This document shows, one piece after another, positions 15,471-22,240 of a stretch of DNA of 34,555 bases (within the stretch, counting starts at the first letter, position 1; each line of letters starts with the position of its first letter). The notes beneath the pieces are model-generated. The model worked only from the letters and a program-made list of their open reading frames with translations, ran no database searches and was not told the DNA's origin. The translations under genes and the position numbers were made by a program. This stretch comes from Actinomycetes bacterium (GTDB lineage: Bacteria; Actinomycetota; Thermoleophilia; Gaiellales; Gaiellaceae), in NCBI GenBank assembly GCA_025358355.1, contig JANYJX010000033.1, positions 1-34,555 on the forward strand. Direction: 5' to 3'.

Positions 15471-16432
15471 CCGTCGAGACCGTCGACTACCACGCGGGCG
15501 GCGAGCCATTCCGCATCGTCACCGTTGGCGTCGAGCCACTGCGCGGCGAGACGATCCTTGACAAGCGCCGCGACGCGCTGGCTCGTTTCGACGATGTCAG
15601 GCGCTTGCTTGTGAACGAGCCGCGCGGCCACGCCGACATGTACGGCTGCTTCACCTGCAAGCCAAATGACGCAGGCGCCGACCTTGGTGTCGTCTTCTTC
15701 CACAACGCCGGCTACTCGACCGCGTGCGGCCACGGCACGATCGCGCTCGTCACGTGGGCGCTCGACGAGGGCATCGTCGAGCGGCGCGAGGGCGACAACC
15801 GTGTGGTCGTCGATGTTCCCTCGGGCCGACTGGAGACCGTCGCGTGCGTCGAGGGCGGCAAGGTGCGCTCGGTGCGTTTTTGCAATGTGCCGTCGTTCAT
15901 CTGGGCGCGCGGCCTACGCGCGCGCGGCAGGGAGGTCGACGTGGCGTTCGGCGGCGCGTTCTACGCGTCGTGTCCAGAACGCGTCGAGCCGGGCGAGTTG
16001 CCGCGGCTGATCGAGCTCGGCCGCGCGATCAAGAGCGACCTTGAAGCAGCGCAGGAGTTCGTCCACCCACTCGAGCCCGAGCTGCGCGACATCTACGGCG
16101 TCATCTTTTGGCAACCCGATCCCGGTGAGCCACGGACCCAGCGGAACGTGACGGTCTTCGCCGACGGTGAGGTCGACCGTTCACCCTGCGGCAGCGGCAC
16201 TTCGGCGCGGCTCGCGTTGCTCGACGGCTCGGGCGAGCTGCGCCGCGGCGACGAGCTACGTCACTTATCGATCGTCGGCAGCGAGTTCCGCGGGCGCGTT
16301 GTCGGCGCGACCGAGGTCGCGGGCCGCGCCGCAGTTGTCACAGAGGTCGAAGGCAGCGCGTACCGCACCGGCCGGCATGTGTTCGAGCTAGATCCCGACG
16401 ACCCGCTCGGCACGGGCTTCCTGCTGCGCTAG
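15467..16432 (+). CDS. Proline racemase / 4-hydroxyproline 2-epimerase family
   Basis: A 321-residue cofactor-independent racemase-fold protein. Both catalytic cysteines are present: C87 in STACGHGTIA and C241 in DRSPCGSGTSARLA. Two cysteines point to racemase or epimerase activity (proline or 4-hydroxyproline), not to trans-3-hydroxyproline dehydratase, which has a Thr at the second place. It begins ETVDYHAGGEPFRIV and ends with GRHVFELDPDDPLGTGFLLR. GTG 15467 gives GTGA overlap with the crotonase. Its TAG lies in the palindrome CTAG shared with the stop codon of the convergent gene. Function within the crotonase/isomerase group is unclear. Confidence 0.9.
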   Translation: MTVETVDYHAGGEPFRIVTVGVEPLRGETILDKRRDALARFDDVRRLLVNEPRGHADMYGCFTCKPNDAGADLGVVFFHNAGYSTACGHGTIALVTWALDEGIVERREGDNRVVVDVPSGRLETVACVEGGKVRSVRFCNVPSFIWARGLRARGREVDVAFGGAFYASCPERVEPGELPRLIELGRAIKSDLEAAQEFVHPLEPELRDIYGVIFWQPDPGEPRTQRNVTVFADGEVDRSPCGSGTSARLALLDGSGELRRGDELRHLSIVGSEFRGRVVGATEVAGRAAVVTEVEGSAYRTGRHVFELDPDDPLGTGFLLR

Positions 16433-17034
16433 CTCTCAGCCCCATTTGGGTAGCGGTTGGTGAGCAGCATGATGTATGCCGAGGTCTGCGCTGCCCAACG
16501 CATCGCGAAGATCCCGAGGTTTTCGAGCGGTGCAGGCATTCGTCCAAGGGTAAGCGACGCAAACCAGCCAAAGAACCAGACCATCAAAAGCAAGTACGTC
16601 AGCGGGTAGTTCAGGAGCATCGCCGGAAACCCAAGCAGGCCCCTGAAGAAGATGCCCCACCGCCGTTGCTTTGCGGCCGGGTCGATCTCCAGATCCACGG
16701 GGTACGTGCCCCCTGAGCCGAACGGGGGAAACGGGCTCGCGAGACCCAGGTAGAACGCGCTGACGCGTGTTGAGTAGCGCTGGTACGACGCGAGGAAGTT
16801 GTGGAGCGCGTTGGGGACCCGCCCAAGAATCAAGCCCGCGAACCACGCGATGATCCAGACCACCAATACGGGGATGCCCCACAGGAAGAGGAAGACCCAG
16901 TGCGGCAACGTGAGCAGGTTGCGGAAGAAGACGGTCAATCGCGAGCGGCGCCGGTCGTCGTTGTTGATCAGACGAATGGGGTGGATGTTCGCCGCAGGAA
17001 TCTTGGGAGGGATCTCGGAAGGGATCTCGGACAC
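16429..17034 (-). CDS. DUF4389 membrane protein with duplicated half
   Basis: A 201-residue inner-membrane protein of the DUF4389 type; no biochemical role is known to me. Two homologous halves about 93 residues apart are visible: FFRNLLTLP (36-44) with FAGLILGRVPNAL (65-77), and FFRGLLGFP (129-137) with FASLTLGRMPAPL (158-170). Each half has a hydrophobic hairpin and ends in a short amphipathic stretch. The N-terminus is Pro-rich. GTG 17034 is preceded by a GAGGAGG ribosome-binding site. The stop codon overlaps that of the convergent racemase gene within CTAG. Confidence 0.8.
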   Translation of the reverse strand: MSEIPSEIPPKIPAANIHPIRLINNDDRRRSRLTVFFRNLLTLPHWVFLFLWGIPVLVVWIIAWFAGLILGRVPNALHNFLASYQRYSTRVSAFYLGLASPFPPFGSGGTYPVDLEIDPAAKQRRWGIFFRGLLGFPAMLLNYPLTYLLLMVWFFGWFASLTLGRMPAPLENLGIFAMRWAAQTSAYIMLLTNRYPNGAES

Positions 17035-17111
17035 GCGCGCTGCCTCCTCGTCGGGATATCAGCGGCGGAGTTCGGCGCAGCCCGCCTTGTCCCTTCCGTA
17101 ACTAACTCGGG

Positions 17112-17330
17112 CTAGCCGAGCAGCGCGAGGATCTCGGCGTTGTCCGGGTAGCGTCCTTCGTTCTGCTTCGAGAACAGCAGGCTGCCGTCGGCGACAACAT
17201 CGAACTGGCTCCGCCCGCCTGGCACGTCGACGCCTGTGTGTCGCCCCGTCGCGGCGATTGCGGCCGCGAGACTCGCGGCCCGTGTGTCGTACCCACTTCA
17301 GATCGGGCAGTAGAAGATCTCGACTCTCAC
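17112..17330 (-). CDS. Candidate SelW/Rdx-family selenoprotein (in-frame TGA as Sec11)
   Basis: Read through one TGA, this 72-residue frame is a full SelW/SelT/Rdx thioredoxin-like protein: VRVEIFYCPI, TGA at 17298-17300 (codon 11), SGYDTRAASLAAAIAATG, a central SQFDVVADGSLLFSKQNEGRYP and a final NAEILALLG before TAG. The redox motif is C8-P-I-U11, the CxxU form known in bacterial SelW-like selenoproteins, with Cys replacing Sec in other members. Sequence on both sides of the TGA belongs to one family in one frame, so this is not a chance stop. A SECIS-like hairpin follows (17262-17280). GTG 17330 is 10 nt after the upstream membrane-protein gene, whose last codons hold a GGAGGGG sequence. 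A TGC-to-TGA mutation or a sequencing error is the alternative. No sel genes are in the window. Confidence 0.75.
17262..17280 (-). promoter_or_regulatory. SECIS-like hairpin downstream of the TGA codon
   Basis: On the minus strand, a perfect 8-bp stem (17280-17273 with 17269-17262) closes a 3-nt GUC loop. The loop starts 25 nt after the TGA, inside the 16-37 nt distance described for bacterial SECIS elements, and its first base is G as required. GUCU at the tip also occurs in the E. coli fdhF element. The stem is GC-only-rich, so chance in this genome is possible. Confidence 0.55.
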
Positions 17331-17340
17331 ATTCGGGAGC

Positions 17341-17940
17341 CTACCCCTCCATGCGCCAGTGGAGCCAGACGCTCGCGAGCGGCAACGTTGCGATTGCGAG
17401 TATCGTGCCCGCGACGAGCGATCCGGCGAGGAGGCTCGCCCGCAACGCCGATCCGGGGACGCGTTCGTGCTTGCGCAGGTCGGCGGTGGCGAGACGCGAG
17501 ACGCGCAGGAGATGGCCGAGAACGTGCGCGCCCGTCGCGGCGAGCCACGTGATGAAGCTCGCCTGGTGCAGCGGCAGGACGAATCGTGTTCCCGGGCCCA
17601 GCGCGATGAGGAGGATGCCGCTCGCGAACAGCGCGAGGGTCGAAGCGACAACGAGCGGCGCGAGCAACCGCAAGAGCGGAGCCGGAGCGCCCTTCTCCCG
17701 GAACGCGCGGCTGCCGGCGTAGTAGCGCGCGAGGCGGTAGCCGGTGCTTGCGAGCTTGAGCGCGACCGGCGGCACGAGCAGCACCCCGACGAAGATGTGC
17801 GTCGAGAGCAGCGGTTGCAGGAAGAGGACCGTCACCCCCTCGACGGCGAGGAGCACGATCAGGACGACGCCGGTCATCGCCGTGAGTCGCTCGTTGCCGG
17901 TTGGTCCTCCGAGGCGGCGGCGCACGTTGAGATTCGACAT
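17341..17940 (-). CDS. Five-helix membrane protein with conserved-looking His (cytochrome b-like)
   Basis: A 199-residue membrane protein with hydrophobic segments at about 20-42, 46-67, 89-113, 119-145 and 165-190. Histidines at 48, 125, 139 and 143 lie within or at the ends of helices (STHIFVGVLL, PLHQASFITWL, GAHVLGHLL), a pattern seen in b-type cytochromes of the ferric-reductase or b561 kind. Heme binding is only suggested. ATG 17940 (MSNLNVRRRLGG) is chosen; the longer upstream frame is low-complexity shadow over the promoter region. The SelW-like gene follows 10 nt later, so the two may share a redox role. Confidence 0.7.
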   Translation of the reverse strand: MSNLNVRRRLGGPTGNERLTAMTGVVLIVLLAVEGVTVLFLQPLLSTHIFVGVLLVPPVALKLASTGYRLARYYAGSRAFREKGAPAPLLRLLAPLVVASTLALFASGILLIALGPGTRFVLPLHQASFITWLAATGAHVLGHLLRVSRLATADLRKHERVPGSALRASLLAGSLVAGTILAIATLPLASVWLHWRMEG

Positions 17941-18090
17941 GGTGCGATTCGAGCGCGGCGAGATGAGCCGTTCGTGAGAACCGCGTTCAGCGGTGTCTCG
18001 AGCCGGCAGACACGTCCGCCGCGGCCAATGTCCTTGCTCTGACCCCGGACGCGGCCCGTTGGGCCAGTTCGGCAACCAGCTCGCGGCGCG

Positions 18091-18096
18091 TAGCAT
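18091..18096 (+). promoter_or_regulatory. Candidate -10 box, leaderless lipid kinase gene
   Basis: TAGCAT ends 6 nt before the ATG at 18103, so a transcript would start at or next to the start codon. No ribosome-binding site is present. Confidence 0.45.
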
Positions 18097-18102
18097 CGGG
18101 CC

Positions 18103-18987
18103 ATGGCTCGAGGCCTCCTCATCGTCAACCCGTACGCGAGCCGCGTCACGATGGAGCGGGTTGCGGAGATCTGCGTTGCGCTCCCCGGCGACGTCGAGGT
18201 CAGGCTCACGGAACGGCGCGGCCACGCCACGGACATCGCCCGCGAAGCCACGACCGGAGGAGACATCGACGCGCTCTACATGTTCTCCGGCGACGGTGGC
18301 TTCAACGAAGTTCTGAACGGCGTCGACGGCACGATCCCGGTCGGCTTCCTCCCCGGCGGCAACACGAGCGTCCTCTCCCGCGCGCTCGGCCTACCGCGCG
18401 ACCCGTTGCGCGCCGCGCACCAAATCGCGGCAGGGAAGACGCAGCGCATCTCGGTCGGCAAAGTCAACGGCCGCAGGTTCGGCTTCAGCGCGGGGATCGG
18501 CTTCGACGCCGAGCTCGTTCGCGCGGTCGACGCGCTCGGCCGCCGCGTCGACGGGAAGCGCGCGGGCGACATTGCCTTCTGCTGGATCACCGCGCGCACA
18601 CTCGCCAAGCACCGCGGTCGCTACGACCCAATGCTCGAGCTCGAAGGCCACGGCCGCGCCGCGCTCGTCCTTGTCGCGAACTGTAACCCGTACTCCTACG
18701 CCGGGCCGATCCCGCTGAAGATCGCGCCCGAGGCGGAGTTCGGGCTGGGGCTGGACATCGTCGCACCGACGCAGGTTGGGCCGCTCGATATCGCGAGGCT
18801 GATGCGTTACATGGTGCGCGGCAAGGGTCAGCGGAACGCGTCGGACGTGATCTACCTCCACGACTGCGACCGGCTTGTCGTCCGCTGCGATAGCCCGCAG
18901 CCGCTCCACGTTGACGGCGAGGATCTTGGAGATGTCGGTGAAGCCGTCTTCGAAGCCGAACGCAACGCCATTTCGGTCCTTGTCTAG
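18103..18987 (+). CDS. Diacylglycerol/lipid kinase family protein
   Basis: A 294-residue protein of the DAGK catalytic fold, which transfers phosphate from ATP to a lipid at the membrane surface. It opens GLLIVNPYASR, has the nucleotide loop FSGDGGFNEVLNG (61-73), then VGFLPGGNTSVLSRALG (80-96) and the FGFSAGIGFDAELV segment. The C-terminal beta domain ends PLHVDGEDLGD. The usual GGDGT reads SGDGG here, so the first Gly and the Thr differ, while the Asp is kept. It is divergent from the 17940 gene with a 162-nt gap. Physiological lipid is unknown. Confidence 0.85.
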   Translation: MARGLLIVNPYASRVTMERVAEICVALPGDVEVRLTERRGHATDIAREATTGGDIDALYMFSGDGGFNEVLNGVDGTIPVGFLPGGNTSVLSRALGLPRDPLRAAHQIAAGKTQRISVGKVNGRRFGFSAGIGFDAELVRAVDALGRRVDGKRAGDIAFCWITARTLAKHRGRYDPMLELEGHGRAALVLVANCNPYSYAGPIPLKIAPEAEFGLGLDIVAPTQVGPLDIARLMRYMVRGKGQRNASDVIYLHDCDRLVVRCDSPQPLHVDGEDLGDVGEAVFEAERNAISVLV

Positions 18988-19009
18988 CTGGCGTGCGATG
19001 ATTACCCAC

Positions 19010-19633
19010 ATGAGTGACCCGACCCCGCCCTGGCGGATCGCCGGCGCGTACTTCGAGTCGTGCAACTGTGACGCGATCTGCCCGTGCCGGATGGTCGGCG
19101 GCAAGCCCGGAGGGCGGTCGACGTCCGGCGTCTGCTTCGGCGTCCTCTCGTGGCGTATCGACGATGGGCACCTCGGCTCGGTCTCGCTGGCCGGGCTGAA
19201 CGCGGCGCTCGTCGTCCGCTACGACGACGACGAGCCGGGCTCACCGTGGCAGTTCAACATCCACATCGACGAGCGGGGCGACGCCGAGCAGAGGAAGGTG
19301 CTTGCCGATCTGCTCACCGGGAAGCTCGGCGGGAAATCGGTGCTCGGGCTGCCGTGGCTGCGCAAGCCGAGCGAGTTGCTCAGCGTCAAGACGAGCCGGA
19401 TCGAGATCACGCACGGCGACGACCACGAGCTGCGGATCGGCGAGACAGTGGAGTTGCGCGCCTCGCGCCACGTTGCGACGGACGAGGTCGTCTCGTGCGT
19501 CATCCCGGGCCACGACCACCCGGGGACGGAGCTCTACGCCGACACGTTGAGCGTCCACGATGGGCCGTTCGAGTGGGAGCTCACCGACCGGTGCGCGTTC
19601 GTGACCGACTTCGAGTACCGCTCGGACGCCTAG
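19010..19633 (+). CDS. DUF1326 domain protein
   Basis: A 207-residue protein of the DUF1326 family, starting after a short lead with IAGAYFESCNCDAICPC. The four cysteines C18, C20, C24 and C26 in CNCDAICPC suggest a metal or cluster site, as is typical of the family; function is unknown. The rest is beta-rich (VLSWRIDDGHLG, HIDERGD, SRIEITHGDDHELRIGETVEL). ATG 19010 is preferred; another in-frame ATG at 18998 would add four residues. GATGAT lies 7 nt before 19010. The E2 gene starts 8 nt after the stop. Confidence 0.82.
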   Translation: MSDPTPPWRIAGAYFESCNCDAICPCRMVGGKPGGRSTSGVCFGVLSWRIDDGHLGSVSLAGLNAALVVRYDDDEPGSPWQFNIHIDERGDAEQRKVLADLLTGKLGGKSVLGLPWLRKPSELLSVKTSRIEITHGDDHELRIGETVELRASRHVATDEVVSCVIPGHDHPGTELYADTLSVHDGPFEWELTDRCAFVTDFEYRSDA

Positions 19634-19641
19634 CTCTCGCG

Positions 19642-20754
19642 ATGGCCTACGAGTTCAAGCTGCCCGACCTCGGCGAAGGCCTGATCGAGGGCGAGGTCGC
19701 GCGCTGGCTCGTGGCCGAAGGGGACACGATCGCGCAGGACGAGCCGCTCGTCGAGATCCAGACCGACAAGGCGACCGTCGAGATCCCCTCGCCTGCGGCC
19801 GGCACGGTCCTACGAATCCTCGTTGCCGAGGGCCACGTCGCCCCGGTTGGTGCTGTCCTCGTCGTGATCGGCGACGAAGGCGAACAGCTGCTGCGGTCGG
19901 TCGATGACGAGCCAGGCATGGTCGCGCAGCCGGATCCTGATGTTCAACAGGAGACCGAGCTGTCGGTTGTCCCGACCGAGCCGGTGGCGGCGGTTCGCGC
20001 GACCCAAGCGGCGCGGCAGCTGGCGCAGCAGCTCGGCGTCGACCTCGCGACGGTCGGTGGCTCGGGGCTCGATAGCCGTGTCACCGAGGAAGACGTCCGC
20101 GCGGCCAGCCCGTCGCAGCCGGTCAGGGAAGGCCGCCGCGAGCCGGTGCGCGGCATCCGCCGCCTGATCGTCGAGCACCTCACGACGTCGCACCGCGAGA
20201 TCCCCGCGGTGACCTTCATCGAGGAGTGCGACTTCACCGGCATCGACCACGCGATGCTCGTGCCGAGGACGCTGATGGCGACGGCCGCCGCGCTGGCCGA
20301 GTTTCCGGAGCTGAACGCCCGGCTCGAAGGCGACGAGATCGTGTACCTCGATCGCTACGACCTCGGCCTCGCTGTCCAGACCACGATGGGGCTCGTTGTG
20401 CCTGTTCTTCGTGGTTGCGATGGCGCGTCGGCCGAGGAGCTGCTCACGGAAATCGTGCGGCTTGCGGAGTCGGCGCGCGCCGGCACGCTCAAGCCTGACG
20501 AAGTGCGCGGCTCGACCTTCACGGTGACGAGCGCAGGCAAGCTCGGCGGGCTGTTCGTGACGCCTCTCGTCAACTATCCGGAGGTCGCGATCCTCGGCCT
20601 GCATCGGATCGCGCCGCGGCCGGTTGTGCGTGATGGCGAGGTTGTGATCCGCGAGATGGGGAATGTCTCGGTCACGTTCGACCATCGCGTCGTCGACGGT
20701 GCGCGAGCGGCAGCGTTCTGTCTCGACGTGATCGCCCGGCTCCAAGCCGGCTAG
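19642..20754 (+). CDS. Dihydrolipoamide acyltransferase (E2), 2-oxoacid dehydrogenase type
   Basis: A 370-residue E2 subunit that moves acyl groups from lipoamide to CoA in a 2-oxoacid dehydrogenase complex. Domains in order: lipoyl domain 1-78 with the lipoylated K43 in QTDKATVEIPS; an E3/E1-binding segment about 113-150 (ARQLAQQLGVDLATVGGSG, then VTEEDV); the catalytic domain from about 168, with FTVTSAGKLGG and the active-site H348 in DHRVVDGARA (Asp at 352). It is somewhat shorter than typical E2 proteins because it has one lipoyl domain and short linkers. Neither E1 nor E3 genes are adjacent, so the substrate (pyruvate, branched-chain or other) cannot be told. Confidence 0.92.
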   Translation: MAYEFKLPDLGEGLIEGEVARWLVAEGDTIAQDEPLVEIQTDKATVEIPSPAAGTVLRILVAEGHVAPVGAVLVVIGDEGEQLLRSVDDEPGMVAQPDPDVQQETELSVVPTEPVAAVRATQAARQLAQQLGVDLATVGGSGLDSRVTEEDVRAASPSQPVREGRREPVRGIRRLIVEHLTTSHREIPAVTFIEECDFTGIDHAMLVPRTLMATAAALAEFPELNARLEGDEIVYLDRYDLGLAVQTTMGLVVPVLRGCDGASAEELLTEIVRLAESARAGTLKPDEVRGSTFTVTSAGKLGGLFVTPLVNYPEVAILGLHRIAPRPVVRDGEVVIREMGNVSVTFDHRVVDGARAAAFCLDVIARLQAG

Positions 20755-20756
20755 CT

Positions 20757-21445
20757 GTGAGACCGATCACGTTTGCTGTCGCCGGCCGCGACGAGGAGCG
20801 CACACTTGCGATTGCGCTGCGGCAGGCGCCCGACGCGGCTCGGCCGGGCGGTTGAGCGTTGCGCGACGCGTGGCTGGAGACAGGCGCCGATATGATGATC
20901 GCCAGGTTCGACTGGCCGGAGCGCCGCGAGTTCAGCATTGGGCAGGCGATCTTCGGGCCGCTGCTGAGCACGCTCCTTTCCGAGCACCTCGACGCTGTGA
21001 AGGAACCCGCTGGACGGCTTTCGCCTCATCGACACGTTGTTCCCGCTCGGCGAGCTGCCGCCGGGTTACGGCCTCGAGTGTCACCTCATCCTTCACGTGG
21101 CCGGCCAGGGTGGGCGGGTCGAGGGGGGCGGAGATCGGCACCGACCACGGGCCTGCCGTGTATGGGCCGACGATGGCGCAGGACGTCAGCGCAGCGATTC
21201 TCGATGTTGCGGAGAGCCAAAGGCGGATCGCGCCTGCCGCGCGGGGCGGGTGGGACGCTTGGGTGGCGCCGGTGCCGGCTGTGATCGCGACGCTGGCGAC
21301 GGTCGGCGCGGCTCGTCTCGATACCTACCGCGAGGATTGCGCGATCGGCCTCGCGCGGCAGTTGTCGCTCGGCGTGCCAGAGCGCGAGCGCGTCGCAGCC
21401 ACGGTCGAGCGCCTCAGCAAGCTCCTCGTTGCCAGCGAGCTTCGC
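20757..21445 (+). pseudogene. Broken glycosyltransferase family 2-like gene
   Basis: Pieces of one protein are spread over all three + frames. The GTG at 20757 opens PITFAVAGRDEERTLAIAL, a GT2-type start, and hits TGA at 20853-20855. The same frame continues LRDAWLETGADMMIARFDWPERREF to about 21008. The next frame carries LDGFRLIDTLFPLGELPPGYGLECHLILHVAG to about 21120, and the third frame AEIGTDHGPAVYGPTMAQDV... to about 21445. The central donor-binding part with the DxD is absent, so a deletion joined PGG to LRDAW. The shifts sit at CCC and GGGGGG runs. Glucosyl-3-phosphoglycerate synthase-like ancestry is a guess. It starts 2 nt after the E2 stop. Confidence 0.6.
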
Positions 21446-21799
21446 CGTGGCCCGGGCCGTGACCGCGAGTGCAGGATCGCCACTCTCGATGCTTGCCGTG
21501 AACAGCCCGGCGCGCGCCGCAGTGAGCAGGCGGGCGAGCGTCATGACGTGTGGCGGCGTGTCGCAGAGCGCTAGATAGCGGCGCGTCGGCCGCCCGGGCG
21601 AGTGCAGTCACGTCGCGTGCTCCACCGTCGACCAGCCGACCAGCCGAGGAGCTCGGGGAACGCCGCCGTGCCGCGACCATTGAGGAGCGCTCACGACACC
21701 GGGTCGCTGGCTCACGCCCATGTATGGCGCCTCGCGCTCGGTCGCGACCCCGACGGCAACTGAGAGCACCTGCGCCAGCTCCTCGAGCCCTAGACTCAC
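21365..21799 (-). pseudogene. Degenerate unidentified gene, opposite strand
   Basis: On the minus strand, protein-like sequence with coding base composition runs across frames: SLGLEELAQVLSVAVG and ATEREAPYMGVS (about 21799-21710), GARDVTALARAADAPLSSAL (about 21630-21570), then DTPPHVMTLARLLTAARAGL and ALAVTARATAKLAGNEELAE (21560-21420). No single frame holds all. I do not recognise the family. It overlaps the end of the broken glycosyltransferase, and its 5' end lies 19 nt from the divergent membrane-protein gene. It is best viewed as a decayed gene. Confidence 0.35.
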
Positions 21800-21805
21800 C
21801 GCGCC

Positions 21806-21811
21806 TACACT
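21806..21811 (+). promoter_or_regulatory. Candidate -10 box, leaderless membrane-protein gene
   Basis: TACACT ends 7 nt before the ATG at 21819, the spacing expected for a leaderless transcript. Confidence 0.4.
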
Positions 21812-21818
21812 CCAGACG

Positions 21819-22235
21819 ATGGGTGCGTGGTACACGATTGGGCTTGCGCTTGGCGTCGGGGTTGGCGCCGGCGTTCTCGCGGCGGGCTTGCTCGCACGCG
21901 GAGTTCCGGGGATCGTTGTCGCCGCAATTGGCGGTGCGCTGACCGGGGCGCTCGCCGGCTGGCTCGTCGGTGACGCGGCTGAGGTGATCGCCGGCGCGAT
22001 CGGCGGGCCGCTTGGCGCGATCGGCGCGGCACAGCTCGTGCTAGGCGCAATGCGACGCGGTGGGACGAAGGGCGGCATCGCATTTCTCATCGCCACCGCG
22101 GGAATCGTCATCGTGATGCTCGCGCTCGTGCCCGCGCTCGGTTACGCCGAAGCCGTCGTTGTGCCGGCGCTCGCGGCTCGGTTGCGCCGCCGCTTCCCCG
22201 AGCGCTACGCCGGTCTGCGCACGCTCGTGAAGTAG
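21819..22235 (+). CDS. Small Gly/Ala-rich membrane protein, unknown function
   Basis: A 138-residue protein with about four hydrophobic segments rich in glycine (GLALGVGVGAGVLAAGLLA, IVVAAIGGALTGALAGWLV, AIGGPLGAIGAAQLVLGA, IVIVMLALVPALGYA), ending in a basic tail RLRRRFPERYAGLRTLVK. Repeated small residues suggest tightly packed helices of the glycine-zipper sort. ATG 21819 is chosen because the first helix starts there and TACACT lies just upstream; the longer frame reads into decayed DNA. It is 5 nt from the phosphodiesterase gene and probably co-transcribed. Function not recognised. Confidence 0.72.
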   Translation: MGAWYTIGLALGVGVGAGVLAAGLLARGVPGIVVAAIGGALTGALAGWLVGDAAEVIAGAIGGPLGAIGAAQLVLGAMRRGGTKGGIAFLIATAGIVIVMLALVPALGYAEAVVVPALAARLRRRFPERYAGLRTLVK

Positions 22236-22240
22236 CGGCG

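Noticed and set aside
20853..20855. In-frame TGA in the glycosyltransferase relic as another selenocysteine codon
   Set aside because: No cysteine or redox motif surrounds it, about 80 expected residues are missing at this point and further frameshifts follow. Decay explains it better.
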